In this document: positions 30,939 to 42,764 of the stretch, piece by piece
How the letters are laid out: each line of letters begins with the position of its first letter
How positions within the stretch are numbered: the stretch's first letter is position 1
Source of the DNA: Nannobrachium achirus
Lineage: Eukaryota > Chordata > Actinopteri > Myctophiformes > Myctophidae
Direction of reading: 5' to 3'
Assembly: GCA_963921795.1 (NCBI GenBank)
Contig: OY997653.1
Location: 60,632,701 to 60,696,700 of the forward strand
Length of the DNA stretch: 64,000 nucleotides
Made by a program: the position numbers and the translations under genes
Notes under the pieces: model-generated
Databases searched by the model: none
What the model was told of the DNA's origin: nothing
The model's input: only the letters and a program-made list of their open reading frames with translations

Positions 30939-31536
30939 CTGTCAGTGAAAGATGCAATCGTATCAAAACAAAGTCCTTCGTAGTATTGACACATAAAGCT
31001 CAACAATCTGTGCTGAGCTTTAAATGGTGTATATTAACTCACTTACTGCCAATTAAAAATGCCCTCGAGTGGCAAGAGTGCCAGCCCTCTCCATAGACTT
31101 CCATGTAATTTGTAGTGCACAGATCATGCACACCCATGCACAGATCATGCACCATGTTTGTGCAGGCTGTTCACAGCTTTCAAACAAAAAAAAAAGATTG
31201 GAAATCCGTTCAGGCATTCTTGAGATAATAGCCATTATGTTTTACACTGTTGTGAGCTTGGAGGTCTGCTACCTGAGTTGTATGGGGGTTGTATGGGGGT
31301 TAAACATGCAATTTCGCGATTTCTATCATGCCTACTACATTTATTGGGGTCCAAAAAATCTTTTTGAAAAAAAAAAATTTTTTGAAAAAAAATTTTTTTT
31401 TTTTTTTTTTCTAAGTAAAAGTCGCCCAAAGTCGCTTGGCAGGGAAGCCCATAGTGAGAAAGTCGCCCTAAAAGTCGCCTGGCACTGTATGAGTTAACAA
31501 CTTGACCCTCACAAAAACATGCACGTAATCCTGGTC

Positions 31537-31815
31537 TCAATAATGCCTCCCCCTGGCCAGCCGGGGCGCCTGATGGAGGGGAAAGGAACTGGTTGGAATA
31601 ACGTGTTCCTTCCACGCGCTACGTCCAAACCAGGGAAATCTCCACTGTCAGGTGAAAAGAAGCAACTTGGACTCCTCATGCATAGAAGGAAGCATGAGGT
31701 CAGTCCGTTGTCTCCCCAGGCGCGGCAGAGGGAGAGCAGAGCCCAGGATTACATAGGCAATTAGCACTGGGTGAAAAAATGGGTTACAAAATTGTGGGAT
31801 AAAAATTAAAAAAAA
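31537..31815 (+). mobile_element. SINE with A-rich tail (copy 1)
   Basis: 'cccctggccagccggggcgc', 'cgctacgtccaaacc', 'aggaagcatgaggtcagtcc' and 'gcagagcccaggattacata', ending in an A run. About 85-90% like the copy at 59250-59518. No clear A/B boxes, so the parent RNA is uncertain. Confidence 0.65.
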
Positions 31816-31899
31816 AAAAAAAACAACTTGACCCAATTAAATAACGTTTTCCCAAGTGCATACAAAAGCTAATAGGGAGGCCGACTTCTGGAGAAACCT

Positions 31900-33249
31900 G
31901 CTTTAAGAGAGAGTTCACCCCCAAAATGACTTTTCCAATAGATCACTCACCCCATGGAGACTTGAATTCATGGATCTTTTTTAGTTTTTGTCAAATTCTT
32001 AAACCTATAATTTGAGGAGACTCTTTGTTTCTCCATAAGGAACAAAGGGGGCGCTTTGTGTCTCCATAGGAACCACTGTTGGTCATCACATTATTACTTG
32101 ATTGTCCTTTGTACCACCTGTTTCTAAATGTCACATAATGCACAAATGCAGGAGGCAGCAGGACGTTGTGATTGAATACGAGCACTTCCAAACGGCAACA
32201 CTTTATCAATTATCACCTGCATAGAATTTCTTGACAGAAAGAAAAACATGTCTATATGGTAGTCTAGATTTTTAGGAAACAAACATTTTGCAGGTGGAAA
32301 GGATAAAGGCCTGACCATATTTTGACCGGAACCGCCGTTTTCGGTCAAAAGGTCCTTTTCTACCATAAAATGATATCCCTCTGGACTTCTGCAAAGCATT
32401 GGACCAAACGAGAGTTGGGAAATTTGCACGTCGGAAAACACAACTCACCGAACATTCCGGTCTAAGTATGGAGAGGCCATTATTCAAGCTTTCTGTACAG
32501 CTGCAATGTTGGTAATTTTTGTTTATACAATACTAAATAGCCTATGGGACTTTTCTGTTTGGATGCCTCAAGGTCATCAAAGGTTGGTGAACATATTAAA
32601 GTTAAATCTAGTTGCAAGTTGTGACTAGTGCATGCCATGCCCAACTGCTTGTAGATTATTGGTTTGCATAAGAAAGGGAACATGACAGTACAGTTCACTG
32701 GTACAAGGTCAACTAAATGGATGGCCACAAGAAAGCTTTTGGGCTTGTTTCAATTGGGGTCCTTTTCTAACTCAGACATTAAAAGACAGACAAAAAAACA
32801 GTAGGTCTACTATGCCGAATTAAAATATAAGACAGTCGAAAAACAATAAATAAATGTAGTAGAAAGGTCAGGGGGAGATATGGATAGTCTGACCTTTTTC
32901 TAATTGAAGCCACCTGTAAGTGACTGTTCAGAGCGGTTTTAAAGGAGGGTATGGATTTGTACACTCTTGATTACCTTTAATGCCATATCTTGACCTTTTA
33001 AACAGTTTACGCTACCGTTTCAGTGGCCAGCTACCTAAAGCTATGAAGTACGAGGTATATGAAGGTGACAAGTGACACTTCTCCTAAGGTCCATTGTTGG
33101 ATCATTTGATGACAGACAAATTGTTTTTTATGAATTGAGTACAAAGGGAAGGGAGTAAGGGACACCAATGGAAAGATCCAACAGCTTTTTGATTGATTGA
33201 AGACTATTAGAAGTTTGCATTGGAAAAAGTACACTTTCATGACGGTATA
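31900..33249. other. Old repeats, no gene seen
   Basis: Segments at 32070-32300 reappear at 33560-33740 ('ggaggcagc(a/g)ggac', 'tttcttgacagaaa', 'gaaacaaacattttgcag'). 32690-32720 ('agttcactggtacaaggtc') is the same repeat that received the insertion at 33259. No gene. Confidence 0.45.
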
Positions 33250-33258
33250 GTTCACTGG

Positions 33259-33920
33259 TAGCCGCAAATTGCAACACTAGATTTTTTATAATCGTATGAA
33301 TCTAGGGTTGCAATACCTCCCATATGCAGCCAATGCATCAAAACAGTTTTTTGCTATCTGATTGTATTAAACGACTTCAAACTCACCAATATTGTGGCTC
33401 TATGGAAAGCTTGGAATTTACTCTTTCTATCTGCAAAGTGTTTGTTTCAGAAAAATCCACAGTAGACATGTTACGAGTTACTTTCTATCCAAGAAATTTG
33501 GTTCAGGTGATTCTTTTTTCTAAGTCCTGGAGTTTGGAAGCGCTCGTGGAAAATCCCTCAACGGTCCTGTGACCACCTGGTTCTAAATTTCACATTATGC
33601 AGGAGGCAGCGGGACATGGCGTTATGGAAGACAAGCGCTTCCGAAGTTCAACACTTAGAAAATAAACCATGTCTGCTCGGATTTCTTGACAGAAAATAAA
33701 TCATAACATGTCTACGGTGCATTTTTCAGAAACAAACACTTTGCAGATAGCAAGAGTAAATTCCAAGCCTTCCATAGAGCCGCAATATTGGTGAGTTTGA
33801 CGTCGTTGAATACAATCAGATAGCAAAATAACGTTTTACTGCATTGGCTGCCTATGGGAGGTATTGCAACCCTAGATTCATCCAATAATAAAAAAAATCT
33901 AGTGTTGCAATTTGCGGCTA
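33259..33920. mobile_element. Foldback, MULE-like element with 9-bp TSD
   Basis: The flank gttcactgg is exactly duplicated at 33250-33258 and 33921-33929. Long inverted arms (>200 bp) start 'tagccgcaaattgcaacact'. Both arms share 'caatattggtgag'-type and 'gcttggaatttactcttt' segments. Long arms plus a 9-bp duplication resemble Mutator-like elements. No coding capacity. Confidence 0.8.
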
Positions 33921-34565
33921 GTTCACTGGTACAAGGTCTACTAAAAGGAGATCCTAGAAAAGACTAAGCATAAGTTATTTCCATAGAAAACCATATAAGT
34001 GTCTCATAACATTGAATGAGCTTTCTTGTGGTCTTTATACTTTTATCAGTGAACGGTACTGTCCTGTACCTTTTCATATGCCACGTCTAATAAAGTATTC
34101 AATCACTTTCATTCAGTGAGTGTCACTTTGCCCTCATCTCCACACTATTAGCCGATTGGCTACAGGCTACAGCTAAGCTAATGTTACCTAAACACCTCGA
34201 GAACGGCAACAGACAACCAGGGACCACGTGGCTGAAGTACTGCAAAATCCACCAAAAAGGACCCATATGTTACAAGACAACATAATGGAGCAAATAGCAA
34301 ATGGATCCATTGAGAATCCAGCGTGGCTGGTAGATGTCTGTGTTGCAGCTGTTCACAAGACAAGTACACAAGCCTTAGCAAACAGTTAGCCACATCATGC
34401 TAACACACTGAACTGATCATCAGGCCCTGAATGCAGGAACAGTGAATCCTTACAGTGAATGGTTGGTTGGTTTCATATAAGAGTCAACGGACAAATTATT
34501 GATACTATGGGAATCTAATTTTTTTTCTTTGTATTCTGTTTCTTTCTCTCATAAAGGCCACTCAC
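33921..34565. other. Intergenic sequence, no gene seen
   Basis: The first part continues the old repeat interrupted at 33250. Nothing else is supported. Confidence 0.4.
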
Positions 34566-34645
34566 CGTTCAGTGTGCAGCACAGAGGGAAGGTCAGAGAA
34601 GGTACTGCTGCTGTCAAAGTCGTGGGAGTGCAGGAAGGACTTGTT
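34566..34645 (-). CDS. Candidate exon of an unrecognised gene
   Basis: On the minus strand, acceptor gtagcagcag before 34645 and donor GTGAGT at 34565-34560. The 80-nt exon reads NKSFLHSHDFDSSSTFSDLP, then SVLHTE plus two bases. The consensus splice sites and serine-rich sequence are plausible, but one short exon is weak evidence and no family is recognised. Confidence 0.35.
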
Positions 34646-34977
34646 CTGCTGCTACTCTGACCCTGTCCTTTATCATTTCAACAAGCATTATGTGAGTGTC
34701 GCCTCCCAGTGGGGAAGTGGCGAATTCAATGTATTTTTGGTAACAGGGCACCATTAAGGGAGAGTGGGCACCTAGCTGGGCACCTCTTGGTGATAAATTG
34801 GCAATTTAGTTTTTTTTAAAAAAGGGAAAGGAAATGTACATTTGTAAATTAAAGTATAGTGATTGAACATGCTTAAACATTTGACAATGAAAGTATAATA
34901 TTTGATTTCTACAATTGCTACAAATTCCACATAGTTCAGGCACAGGTGGCAAATGAATATTGTATTTTTTTATATAG

Positions 34978-35026
<49 letters not shown>

Positions 35027-35037
35027 TATCATCATCA
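34978..35037. repeat. (TCA)n microsatellite
   Basis: Trinucleotide run with one interruption near the 3' end. Confidence 0.95.
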
Positions 35038-35450
35038 TAGTACAGAAGAACTAGAAAGTAATAAAACTGGAAAGTGGTTCCAGGCACAGCTGAATAGTAT
35101 ATATTGTGGCATCATTTCATATCATTAAAGAAAATCTAATAGGCCTACTGTCATCTAATACTGTCTAAAATCTAATACTGTCTAATACTGAATGTCATTA
35201 TCCTCTGACATTCAGCGCTGCCAGTAATACCAGTCAAGGAGACAGTTGCTATTCACACAGAGTTAAAACTAAATGGGTAAAAGATATAGGCTACGTATTT
35301 CCTTCAGAGGAAATACATTTCTCAGGTAAGATTGAATGGCATTCTTATTTTTCAAAAGTACAGTACACAACCAGAGCTATTTTCATGGTGGCTATAGGCT
35401 GCATACAGTGCACCCTCAGTGGTGTCTGCTATGGTCTTTTCTCATTCTTC

Positions 35451-35921
35451 TAAAGATTAAAAAGAATAGAGGCCCGCACACAGCTCAATGCTCCACAGTG
35501 TTTATTTAAAACATAAAGTTAGACGAGGTTTCGGCCATCAGCTGGCCTTCATCAGGTGGAAATCATTAGTCACTGTCTTCCTTTTATAGGATAGTGAGTC
35601 ACAGGACACATCACATGACCATACCATTTTTCAATATACCATATAGTGAATACAAAAATATATAGAAAAGATACCACCACATTATATTTTTTAGGATATT
35701 TTTAGAACAGTGTTTTACACATTTTTTAAGTATTTTTTTAATTATTAAAGTTAGTTAGTCAGTTGTGTACTTCAGTTCAGGGTGACGAAACGTCGTCTAA
35801 CTTTATGCTTTAAATAAACACCGTGGAGCATTGAGCTTTTGTGCGGACCGCTATTCTCTTTAATCTCATGTCGACCTGAGCCCAGCACCAGCACTTGGAA
35901 AGGATGTGCGCATCATCTTGT
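35451..35921. mobile_element. Penelope-like fragment with inverted ends and hammerhead-like motif
   Basis: The 16-bp sequence tcttttctcattcttc occurs on both sides (35435-35450, 35922-35937). Inverted arms ~78 bp long (about 35453-35531 and 35786-35863) share 'agctcaatgctccac' and 'gtttatttaaa'. On the minus strand, about 35551-35524, CTGATGA is followed by a GGCC/GGCC hairpin and GAAAC, the layout of the conserved hammerhead ribozyme core found in Penelope-like element repeats. No reverse transcriptase is present. The right duplicate overlaps the tlr5 stop codon. Confidence 0.6.
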
Positions 35922-35935
35922 TCTTTTCTCATTCT

Positions 35936-38216
35936 TCACCTGAGCTTTTTCCCCTCATGATGTGCTTTCTGCCAAACCCTTGTGTAGTAATCCAACAGAG
36001 TGACCTTATAATGTTTAAAGGGGAATTCACATCGTAGCTCTTCTACAGGGCTCATGAAGGTTACGTTGGTCTGTTTCAACCATGTAACAAAGCCATGGAG
36101 ATGGTGGTCACAGTGGAAACGATTCATCGACAGGTCGATGAACTGGAGAGAGCGGAAGGTCACAGGGTCTGGGGAAGCTAGGAAGTTGTTTGAGAGGTCG
36201 ACGGTTCTCAGGGTTTGGGGGAAAATATAAATTTGAAGGTGCGTCAAGGAGTTGGAGGAGAGGTCGATTTCTTGTAACGAGTTGAGACCATTGAAAACTC
36301 CATCTGGGATAGACTGGAGAAAGTTGAAGCTTAAATCAAGAGTGATTAATTCCACTAGGTTATCAAAAATAGTCAGGCATCTCCCCTGAGACCAAATGGT
36401 CTGCAGTGAACTGCCATGAAGGTCCAGAACTCGTAAACGGTTTGATTGAGGCATGGTAATCTTGCCACTGCACCATTTTATCAAGTTTTTCCCCCGAAGA
36501 AGAGTTTCTGGATATGCTTCAGTTGAGTTAAAATGACATAAACATCCCCCAAGTTTGTTAGTCTGTTGTCCTCAAGGTCGATATGGATACTGTTACTGGC
36601 AAACTGCATGAGACTGTCTGCCGCGTGTCTGTAATTTGTTGTCTTTCAAAAGAAGATAATGTAAGCTTGGTAGTGACGCAGGAGGACCTAACTCCCGGAG
36701 AGAGTTTCCACTTAGATCTAGCATTGTTCATTTGGTAAGTCCTCTGAATGCCCCATATCCCAATGTTCCAATATGATTATAAGACAAGTCTAACACTCTA
36801 AGGTTTGACAGATTAGCAAATGTATGAGAATAGATTTCCCCTAAAAGGTTATGTGACAAGTTGAGCATCCGCAATTGTCCTTGAAGACCATCAAAAGCAT
36901 TTCTAGAGATCTGATTGATTTGGTTCTGTGAAACATTGATTATTATGGCTTCTTTTAGTGGACTAAAAACATGCGGTTGCAAAGCAAATATCCTATTCTT
37001 AGACAAGTCCAAAGTTCTCAATGAACTATTCTTGAGGCCTTCAAATGTTCTGTGGTCGGGATCAGGGAGGTTGTTGTGTGAAAATCCTTTTCCCATGGAT
37101 CCAGATATTATGAGATTATCTATCCTAGTCCCCCCAATCACCCTGAGAAATGTACTCAATTTGTCTGCACTGAACCTATTGGAGGACAAGACGAGTGTCT
37201 CAAATGACATCCGTTTGAAAGGATTCCCACATCTTTCCCAGTTAAAATGTGCACCATGCATGACATTAAGTTTGACCGAGTCCAAATTCATAAGTCTGAA
37301 GCGTTTACCCTGGAAACCAGCGAGGTCAGCCTCGCATATTTCGTTGATATTGTTCAACTTGAGATTCAACGCTGTTAACTTAGTCATGTTTGAAAAAAAC
37401 AGAGCAGGCTGGAGTTTTCCAATGCGGTTGCCAAAGAGATCCAATGTCTCCAAGGCCAACAGAGGCTGCAGGAAGCTACCTGTCAGAATGGACTCGTTCA
37501 GTGAACAGTAATCCAAGTCGAGGTCCCTTAAATTGGACAGTCCCACGAATGCCTTTGGCTGCAGTTGGAGGCCCACGTTAAAGCCCAGCACCAGCCGGGT
37601 CAGGTTTCTCTGTCTGTGGAAGGCGTTGCTCCCGATCACAAGAGGAGTGTGCTGCCTTCCGATGTCCAACTCCTGCAGCCTCTCCAGGCCTGCGAGTGAC
37701 GTGTCGTTGATCTCCCTGATGTGGTTCATCTCCAAGTACAGATGGGTGATGTGGGGCGGCAGAGCAGGGACCCAGGATAGGTTTTGGGAGGCGCATGCAG
37801 CGATTGAGCCATAAATAGAGCAGCCAGGAGGAGAGCAGCTGGACACCTGGTAGGTTAAACACACGACATTTGGGATTTACTCAAATGTAAGAAGAGAGGA
37901 GCAAAGAGGAAGACCATGGAAGCTCCAGTAATATTCCCGACCTAAACCCTGTGCTCAATGTTGCTGTAAGTGATATTTTTTAGGTTAAAACAAAAGGTTC
38001 TACTGTAGCAATGAGTATCAGAATATAGAGCTATTTAACACTTATTTTAACAAAGACAAATATTTTCCCACATTGCAAAATAAATAAATTGTTTCTATTT
38101 TTCAACTTAATTCAAACACATATAATAAAATAAAAAGTTGTGACATGAATAGCATTCAATTTGAGCTTTACCTGCAGGTATACACCAATAAGCACTTGAA
38201 GAGCCAGCATCCACAT
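35936..38216 (-). pseudogene. tlr5s: Soluble Toll-like receptor 5 (TLR5S-like), interrupted
   Basis: Exon 1 (38216-38172) encodes a signal peptide, MWMLALQVLIGVYLQ, to donor GTAAAG. Exon 2 starts at 37846 after acceptor ctaccag, in phase. It encodes CSPPGCSIYG (LRR N-cap), about 20 leucine-rich repeats, and a C-cap (MNRFHCDHHLHGFVTWLKQT, LRCEFP). It stops at 35936, ~20 residues later, with no membrane helix and no TIR domain. FSHNNLPDPDHRTFEGLKNS and HNLLGEIYSHTFANL are close to vertebrate TLR5, the flagellin receptor; fish have a secreted form of this layout. The copy carries a TGA at 36730-36728, an extra base near 36620-36626 and a missing base near 36485-36496 (G5A5 run). The outer frames are in register. 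It is either a pseudogene or damaged by sequence errors; the rest is well kept. Confidence 0.85.
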
Positions 38217-38361
38217 CGTTGCCTCGCGAGCGTATGGAATTTCAACAAATGGGTGAAATTAAATACACATTGCACACTTTAATAAATTATAACTGAGAGA
38301 CGTGGCATGCAGTCCGTTGTATCTTCCTCTATTCTGTACCGTGAAGAACATGACCCTGCTG

Positions 38362-38369
38362 TATAAATA
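38362..38369 (-). promoter_or_regulatory. Candidate TATA box for the tlr5 gene
   Basis: TATTTATA on the minus strand, ~145 bp before the ATG. A start site near 38335 would leave a ~120-nt leader. Confidence 0.4.
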
Positions 38370-40415
38370 CCACACAGTCTACTGTCATTTCAACATGTAG
38401 GATATTCCTGCTTTATGGGGAAGGATATGTTTTCAGACGTCATTGAGAGGTTCATAGTCCACTGGTGCTTCCACAATGTTCGATTTGTTGTTTTATAAAG
38501 CAAACACGTGAAGTGAAAATTGTGTAATTGGCTTGAATGATGGTTGTGACCTAGATTGCATTGTAGGAACTGAGGCTGTCTCTCACAAATGATTTCTTTC
38601 CATCTTTTTCCCATTTATATTGTTATTTGAATTTATGTTTATGTCAATACAGTGAAATGTCACAATGACAATTTGTGTCTCTCAATTTACCTCTGTTGAG
38701 TCAGTCACAAAGTAAGCAAATTGAATGTCAATAATTGAGAACTGTTATGGAATGTTACAGCATGTTTTAACATTTTCCCCTCCAAAGATTATAGGTGCTT
38801 AACACACCCTGAAACTTCTGTCTAGATTTGGTTCAATCTTGATAAAAAATGACCATCGCTTTCCCTTCACCATTCCTCTCAAATGCAGTTGGTATATTTC
38901 AATTTAGGAAATATCTTTCTCATAACACGTGATATTATTTGATTAACACATTATTATACATGCAATTCTTCATGGAAAACATGTTTTTGATAAAGACATT
39001 CAAAAATGTAGCATCACCTCAAAATTGTATAGTCTCACTGAACAACCCAGAAAGAGTGCTTGCGTGCCATAAACATATCCATGTTGGATACAGGATAGCT
39101 TGGCACAAGGGACAACTGCAGGCACCTCAATGTAAAATTGGTTATTTTCTCAAAATAATTATTTTAAAAATGGTTGTTTATGCCCAAAAATGACTAGTTA
39201 TACAGGTTTTGATAGCAATTTGTTGCAATTTCTGAAATAGACCTTAATTGTCGAATGTTTAAACATGTTCTAATCACGTATAGGCCTACTTTACTTAAAT
39301 AATGTCCAAATATCAGCATTTTTTTACATTTTGGAAAAAATAGGCAATTTAACACAGAGGTGCCCACTCTTCCATGTTGTCTAACTGTCCTGTTTCTGTT
39401 ATTTAGAAGGGGAAAAAACAGATGTGTTCTTCAAATATGTTTCCATAAGAAATAGGTTTCCGTATAAGGAGTTGGTCCAGATGCATTGCCTGACCAGAGT
39501 GTCCCATGCAGCACTCTGTGACTGTTTGGGTTAGGCTCTGTCTTTGCTATGACCAGTGATTATCATGTGCAGTTGCACTGGGGGATTCCCTCTTTCCTAA
39601 ATCATTGTTTAGAAACTCCTCAAGAACCACACCAATGCCTCAGCACATTTCAATGATATTCCCATCCTAAATTACAGTAGGTACAAATCCTTATTTCCAC
39701 TTTCCAGTTGTAATATTCTACAGATAGGCAACCTTAGGCAAGCTAGCATACAACTTTTTAGGTCACTTTTACCAATGGGCTATTAAAGTCAGGATATTTG
39801 AAAGGGGAAAAACACTGTGTTCATTAAATGTGTTCCATATTAAATATTTATTGTTTATTTTACAATCCACTTGCTATGAGTTGTTGTATGTCTACTAAAT
39901 GTATTCTTTGTGCAAATGGGCCAACTGTTTACCATACTACATTTCGCAATTCCAGAAATGCCTCAAACGTCACAACTTATAGTTGATTCATTACAGAGCC
40001 TCATGAGTGTAATGCCTCAGATTGCCACAGGGTGGCAGGCCAGTGCACCCAGTTACTGTTGAACTTGATCATCAAAGGATAAAGGCCTAACAGTAAACAT
40101 AAAGAATTGACTCAATTTTACTACAATAACAAATATTCATATATATAAAAAAAAAAACATTATCCCACTGTCTTTAAGAGGAACTTATAGACATTACTAT
40201 CTACCCACCTCACCACATCCTATACCCTAAGAAATCTGTATAGCACTAGCAGAAACCCATTATCATGATCATGATGATCATGATTGAATGATGATCATGA
40301 TCATATAATTAACTACAGCCCTACATACAGTTGGAATGGTAAAATACGTTCGAATTTCAGCCAAGAATTCAATTTAACGTGGGCGAAGTCAGCCCAAATG
40401 ACCTAGTATTGACCC

Positions 40416-40418
<3 letters not shown>
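38370..40418. other. Intergenic sequence upstream of tlr5, no gene seen
   Basis: Mostly unique-looking AT-rich DNA without recognisable repeats. At 40258-40305 a cluster of overlapping TGATCA/ATCATGAT palindromes occurs. Confidence 0.45.
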
Positions 40419-40491
<73 letters not shown>

Positions 40492-40512
40492 CGCGCGTGC
40501 GCGCGTGCGCGT
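40419..40512. repeat. (GT)n then (GC/GT)n microsatellite
   Basis: Dinucleotide run changing to alternating GTGCGC, a purine-pyrimidine alternation with Z-DNA potential. Confidence 0.9.
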
Positions 40513-40708
40513 TTACTTATCGCATATAACCGCTGAATTTCACGACTGTTGGAGTTTGCAGTTTAGCCAAACAGGGAGAAAGACAGACACAGAGGGGCTT
40601 GAGAGACACTGATGCTCAAATTACCGATTAAACGCATGTCCAATTTCTTTTGTACAATTGAATGGCTGTTTGAGTTGGCTGTCATTCATTCACATATGGG
40701 GTCTATTC

Positions 40709-41053
40709 TATTCTCAAAGTGAGGTCCGGGGACCCCCAGGGGTCGTTGAGGGAGTTCCAGAGGGTCCCCAGCTAAATGATAGTTAAGAACCAAATGGATC
40801 AAGTCATCAAGAGTTAAATGAATAAACATTGATTTTACAAATTTGGTCTCAGAGATAGAAATGCCAATATGCTATTAAATGGGGGTCCGTAGGCTAATGC
40901 ATGTCAAACTGGGGGTCCTTGAAATTAAAATGGTTGGGAATCACATTCACTGCTAGAGCTGTAAAAATCATATATTTTCAGATGGGGGTCCTGCGGGCTA
41001 ATATAAGTGTCAATTTGGGAGTCCTTGACATGAAAAGGTTTGAGAACCACTGG
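40709..41053. mobile_element. hAT (Charlie-like) non-autonomous element
   Basis: Left end 'ttctcaaagtgaggtccggg', right end 'aaaaggtttgagaaccactg'. 'gggggtcc(t/g)' blocks are repeated inside. Target duplication not clear. Confidence 0.5.
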
Positions 41054-41244
41054 AATAACTGTTTTGAGTGCGTTGGCTGTCATTCACACAGTAGAAGAGC
41101 CATACTCTGCCCCTGGTGGGCGAGGTTACTCTGCCCCAGCTCCTTGGGGTGGTGGGAGGGAGCACGGCGAGATGGGAGTGACTTTCTTTAAAATTTTGTA
41201 GGCTGCACCACCGATTCAGAAATACACACACAGTCACACACTGA

Positions 41245-41268
41245 GAGTCAGCAGAAGCAGCAGCCGGT
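41245..41268 (+). other. Candidate untranslated first exon end
   Basis: 'agcagcagccggtatggagg' followed by the donor-like gtgagg, in a relatively CG-rich 150-bp stretch. It could be a leader exon for the downstream plus-strand dystrobrevin gene; nothing proves it. Confidence 0.2.
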
Positions 41269-42269
41269 ATGGAGGGTGAGGAACACGGCGTGTGCCGGGG
41301 GAAATAACGGGACGGGACTCAGACAGACGGGGACATAATTAGCCTACTCCACACCAATAAGGGGAAGCGGACAACGTTGACAGAGAAACAGAAACTAGGC
41401 TACAGGCAGCTCGAGTCACACACTGTCTGAGTGTTGTTGATGTTTGGAATTGGCCACGAATACCTGCCCCAAATAGTTCTGGTGAGTAACTGACTCCTTC
41501 TCTCTCTCTTTCTCTCTCATAGACCATTTTGCCTGTTACTGTGTTATAACGGCGTTATGTGAACGGCAGAGTTAGTTATTATCACAGCTAGAGAAAAGTG
41601 AGTTGAGTTGAAGAACGCATTGATTCCGTTCCGGGGAACAAGGTGAACAGGGAGTTAAACGTTAAAACGTTTTTTTCCCCCTGCAACATGGCCGCTCATA
41701 TGTCACACTGACTCACACTGCTTCCTAGCAGAAAGTAGGCAGAACTAAAAGTAGCAACACAGTAACGACTTTTTCAATGGGCTCTTCTATGTGTGACTCA
41801 TGTTATGATGAGGAGTCCTGTTTGGGACCTCGTAACATTGTTGCAGCATGAGTGTTGTTTGTTGTTGGTGAAGCTTAACGTTACACAAATGCCAAAGTTC
41901 TGATAGAAATCATTATGTTAAACTCGGATTTAATGTTCTTAAACATTATGCCAACACCGTAGCGTACATAATGGTGGTGTTCTTTTGAACTATCCATGCT
42001 TCATAATTCATATTCTATTGTATGACTTTAGATTGCTAGAAAAGGGTTAGTGAGTTCCTGCCAGAGGTTAAAGAAAGTCAAGTGAAGGTGCCTGCCTCAC
42101 CTATAGCAGTGCTTTCACTTGTACAGTGATGAGTGCATCATGTGCATGATAACCTGCACACTGACAGCTGTTTGTAGTCCATCCCAATTAAAAAGGCGGT
42201 AGGTATGAATTAAGAGCTGTCATAACAATCAGAAAACCTGCAGCTCTCTGCTATTATTAGTGGGTTGGC
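41269..42269. other. Intergenic or intronic sequence, no gene seen
   Basis: No coding or repeat feature is recognised apart from a short TC-rich stretch near 41495-41520. Confidence 0.4.
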
Positions 42270-42273
42270 TTAA

Positions 42274-42760
42274 AGCGATCCCTGACTAATACGACAAATA
42301 TGCCTTAATACATTATAATTGTCCTCTATAATTACAATGTAAAATTAAAAACACCTTAAATATTTTATTTCTTCTAGAAATATCTAATCTTTCACTCAAT
42401 AGGGGAAATACCTGTCGCAAGTTGATGATGTCATAAATGTAATTTGTGATCTATCCCTATGGAATTTATGGAATGCATGTGCAAATAAAAACAAACGTAA
42501 TACTTCCTATGGTTAATATGAGCATCAAATCAATATTTCAAATGTGTTTGTGGTTTATTTTGCACATGCATGCCATAAATTAGACCACACATAACATTTA
42601 TGACATCATCAACTTGCAACAGGCATTTCCCCTATTGACTGAAAGATTAGCTATTTCTAGAAGAAATACAATATTTGAGATGTTTTTCATTTTACATTGT
42701 AGTTATAGAGGACAATTATAATGTATTAAGGCATATTTGTCGTATTTGCCAGGGATCACT
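42274..42760. mobile_element. Foldback element in TTAA sites
   Basis: Arms of ~190-240 bp: 'agcgatccctgac' left and 'gccagggatcact' right, then 'taatacattataattgtcct' against its inverse, and 'gttgatgatgtcataaat' against 'atttatgacatcatcaac'. TTAA stands at both edges (42270-42273, 42761-42764), as in piggyBac-type insertions. No coding capacity. Confidence 0.75.
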
Positions 42761-42764
42761 TTAA

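Noticed and set aside
36915..37511. A 198-codon plus-strand frame
   Set aside because: It is antisense to the leucine-rich repeat exon of tlr5, which explains its openness.
35936..38216. Missing TIR domain taken as a truncation by the downstream insertion
   Set aside because: The frame stops after a complete LRR C-cap and before the insertion, as in the secreted fish form of TLR5. The insertion lies beyond the stop.
41245..41268. A confident dtnb first exon
   Set aside because: Only a donor-like gtgagg and moderate CG content support it. The distance to the coding exon is ~20 kb and no transcript evidence is available.
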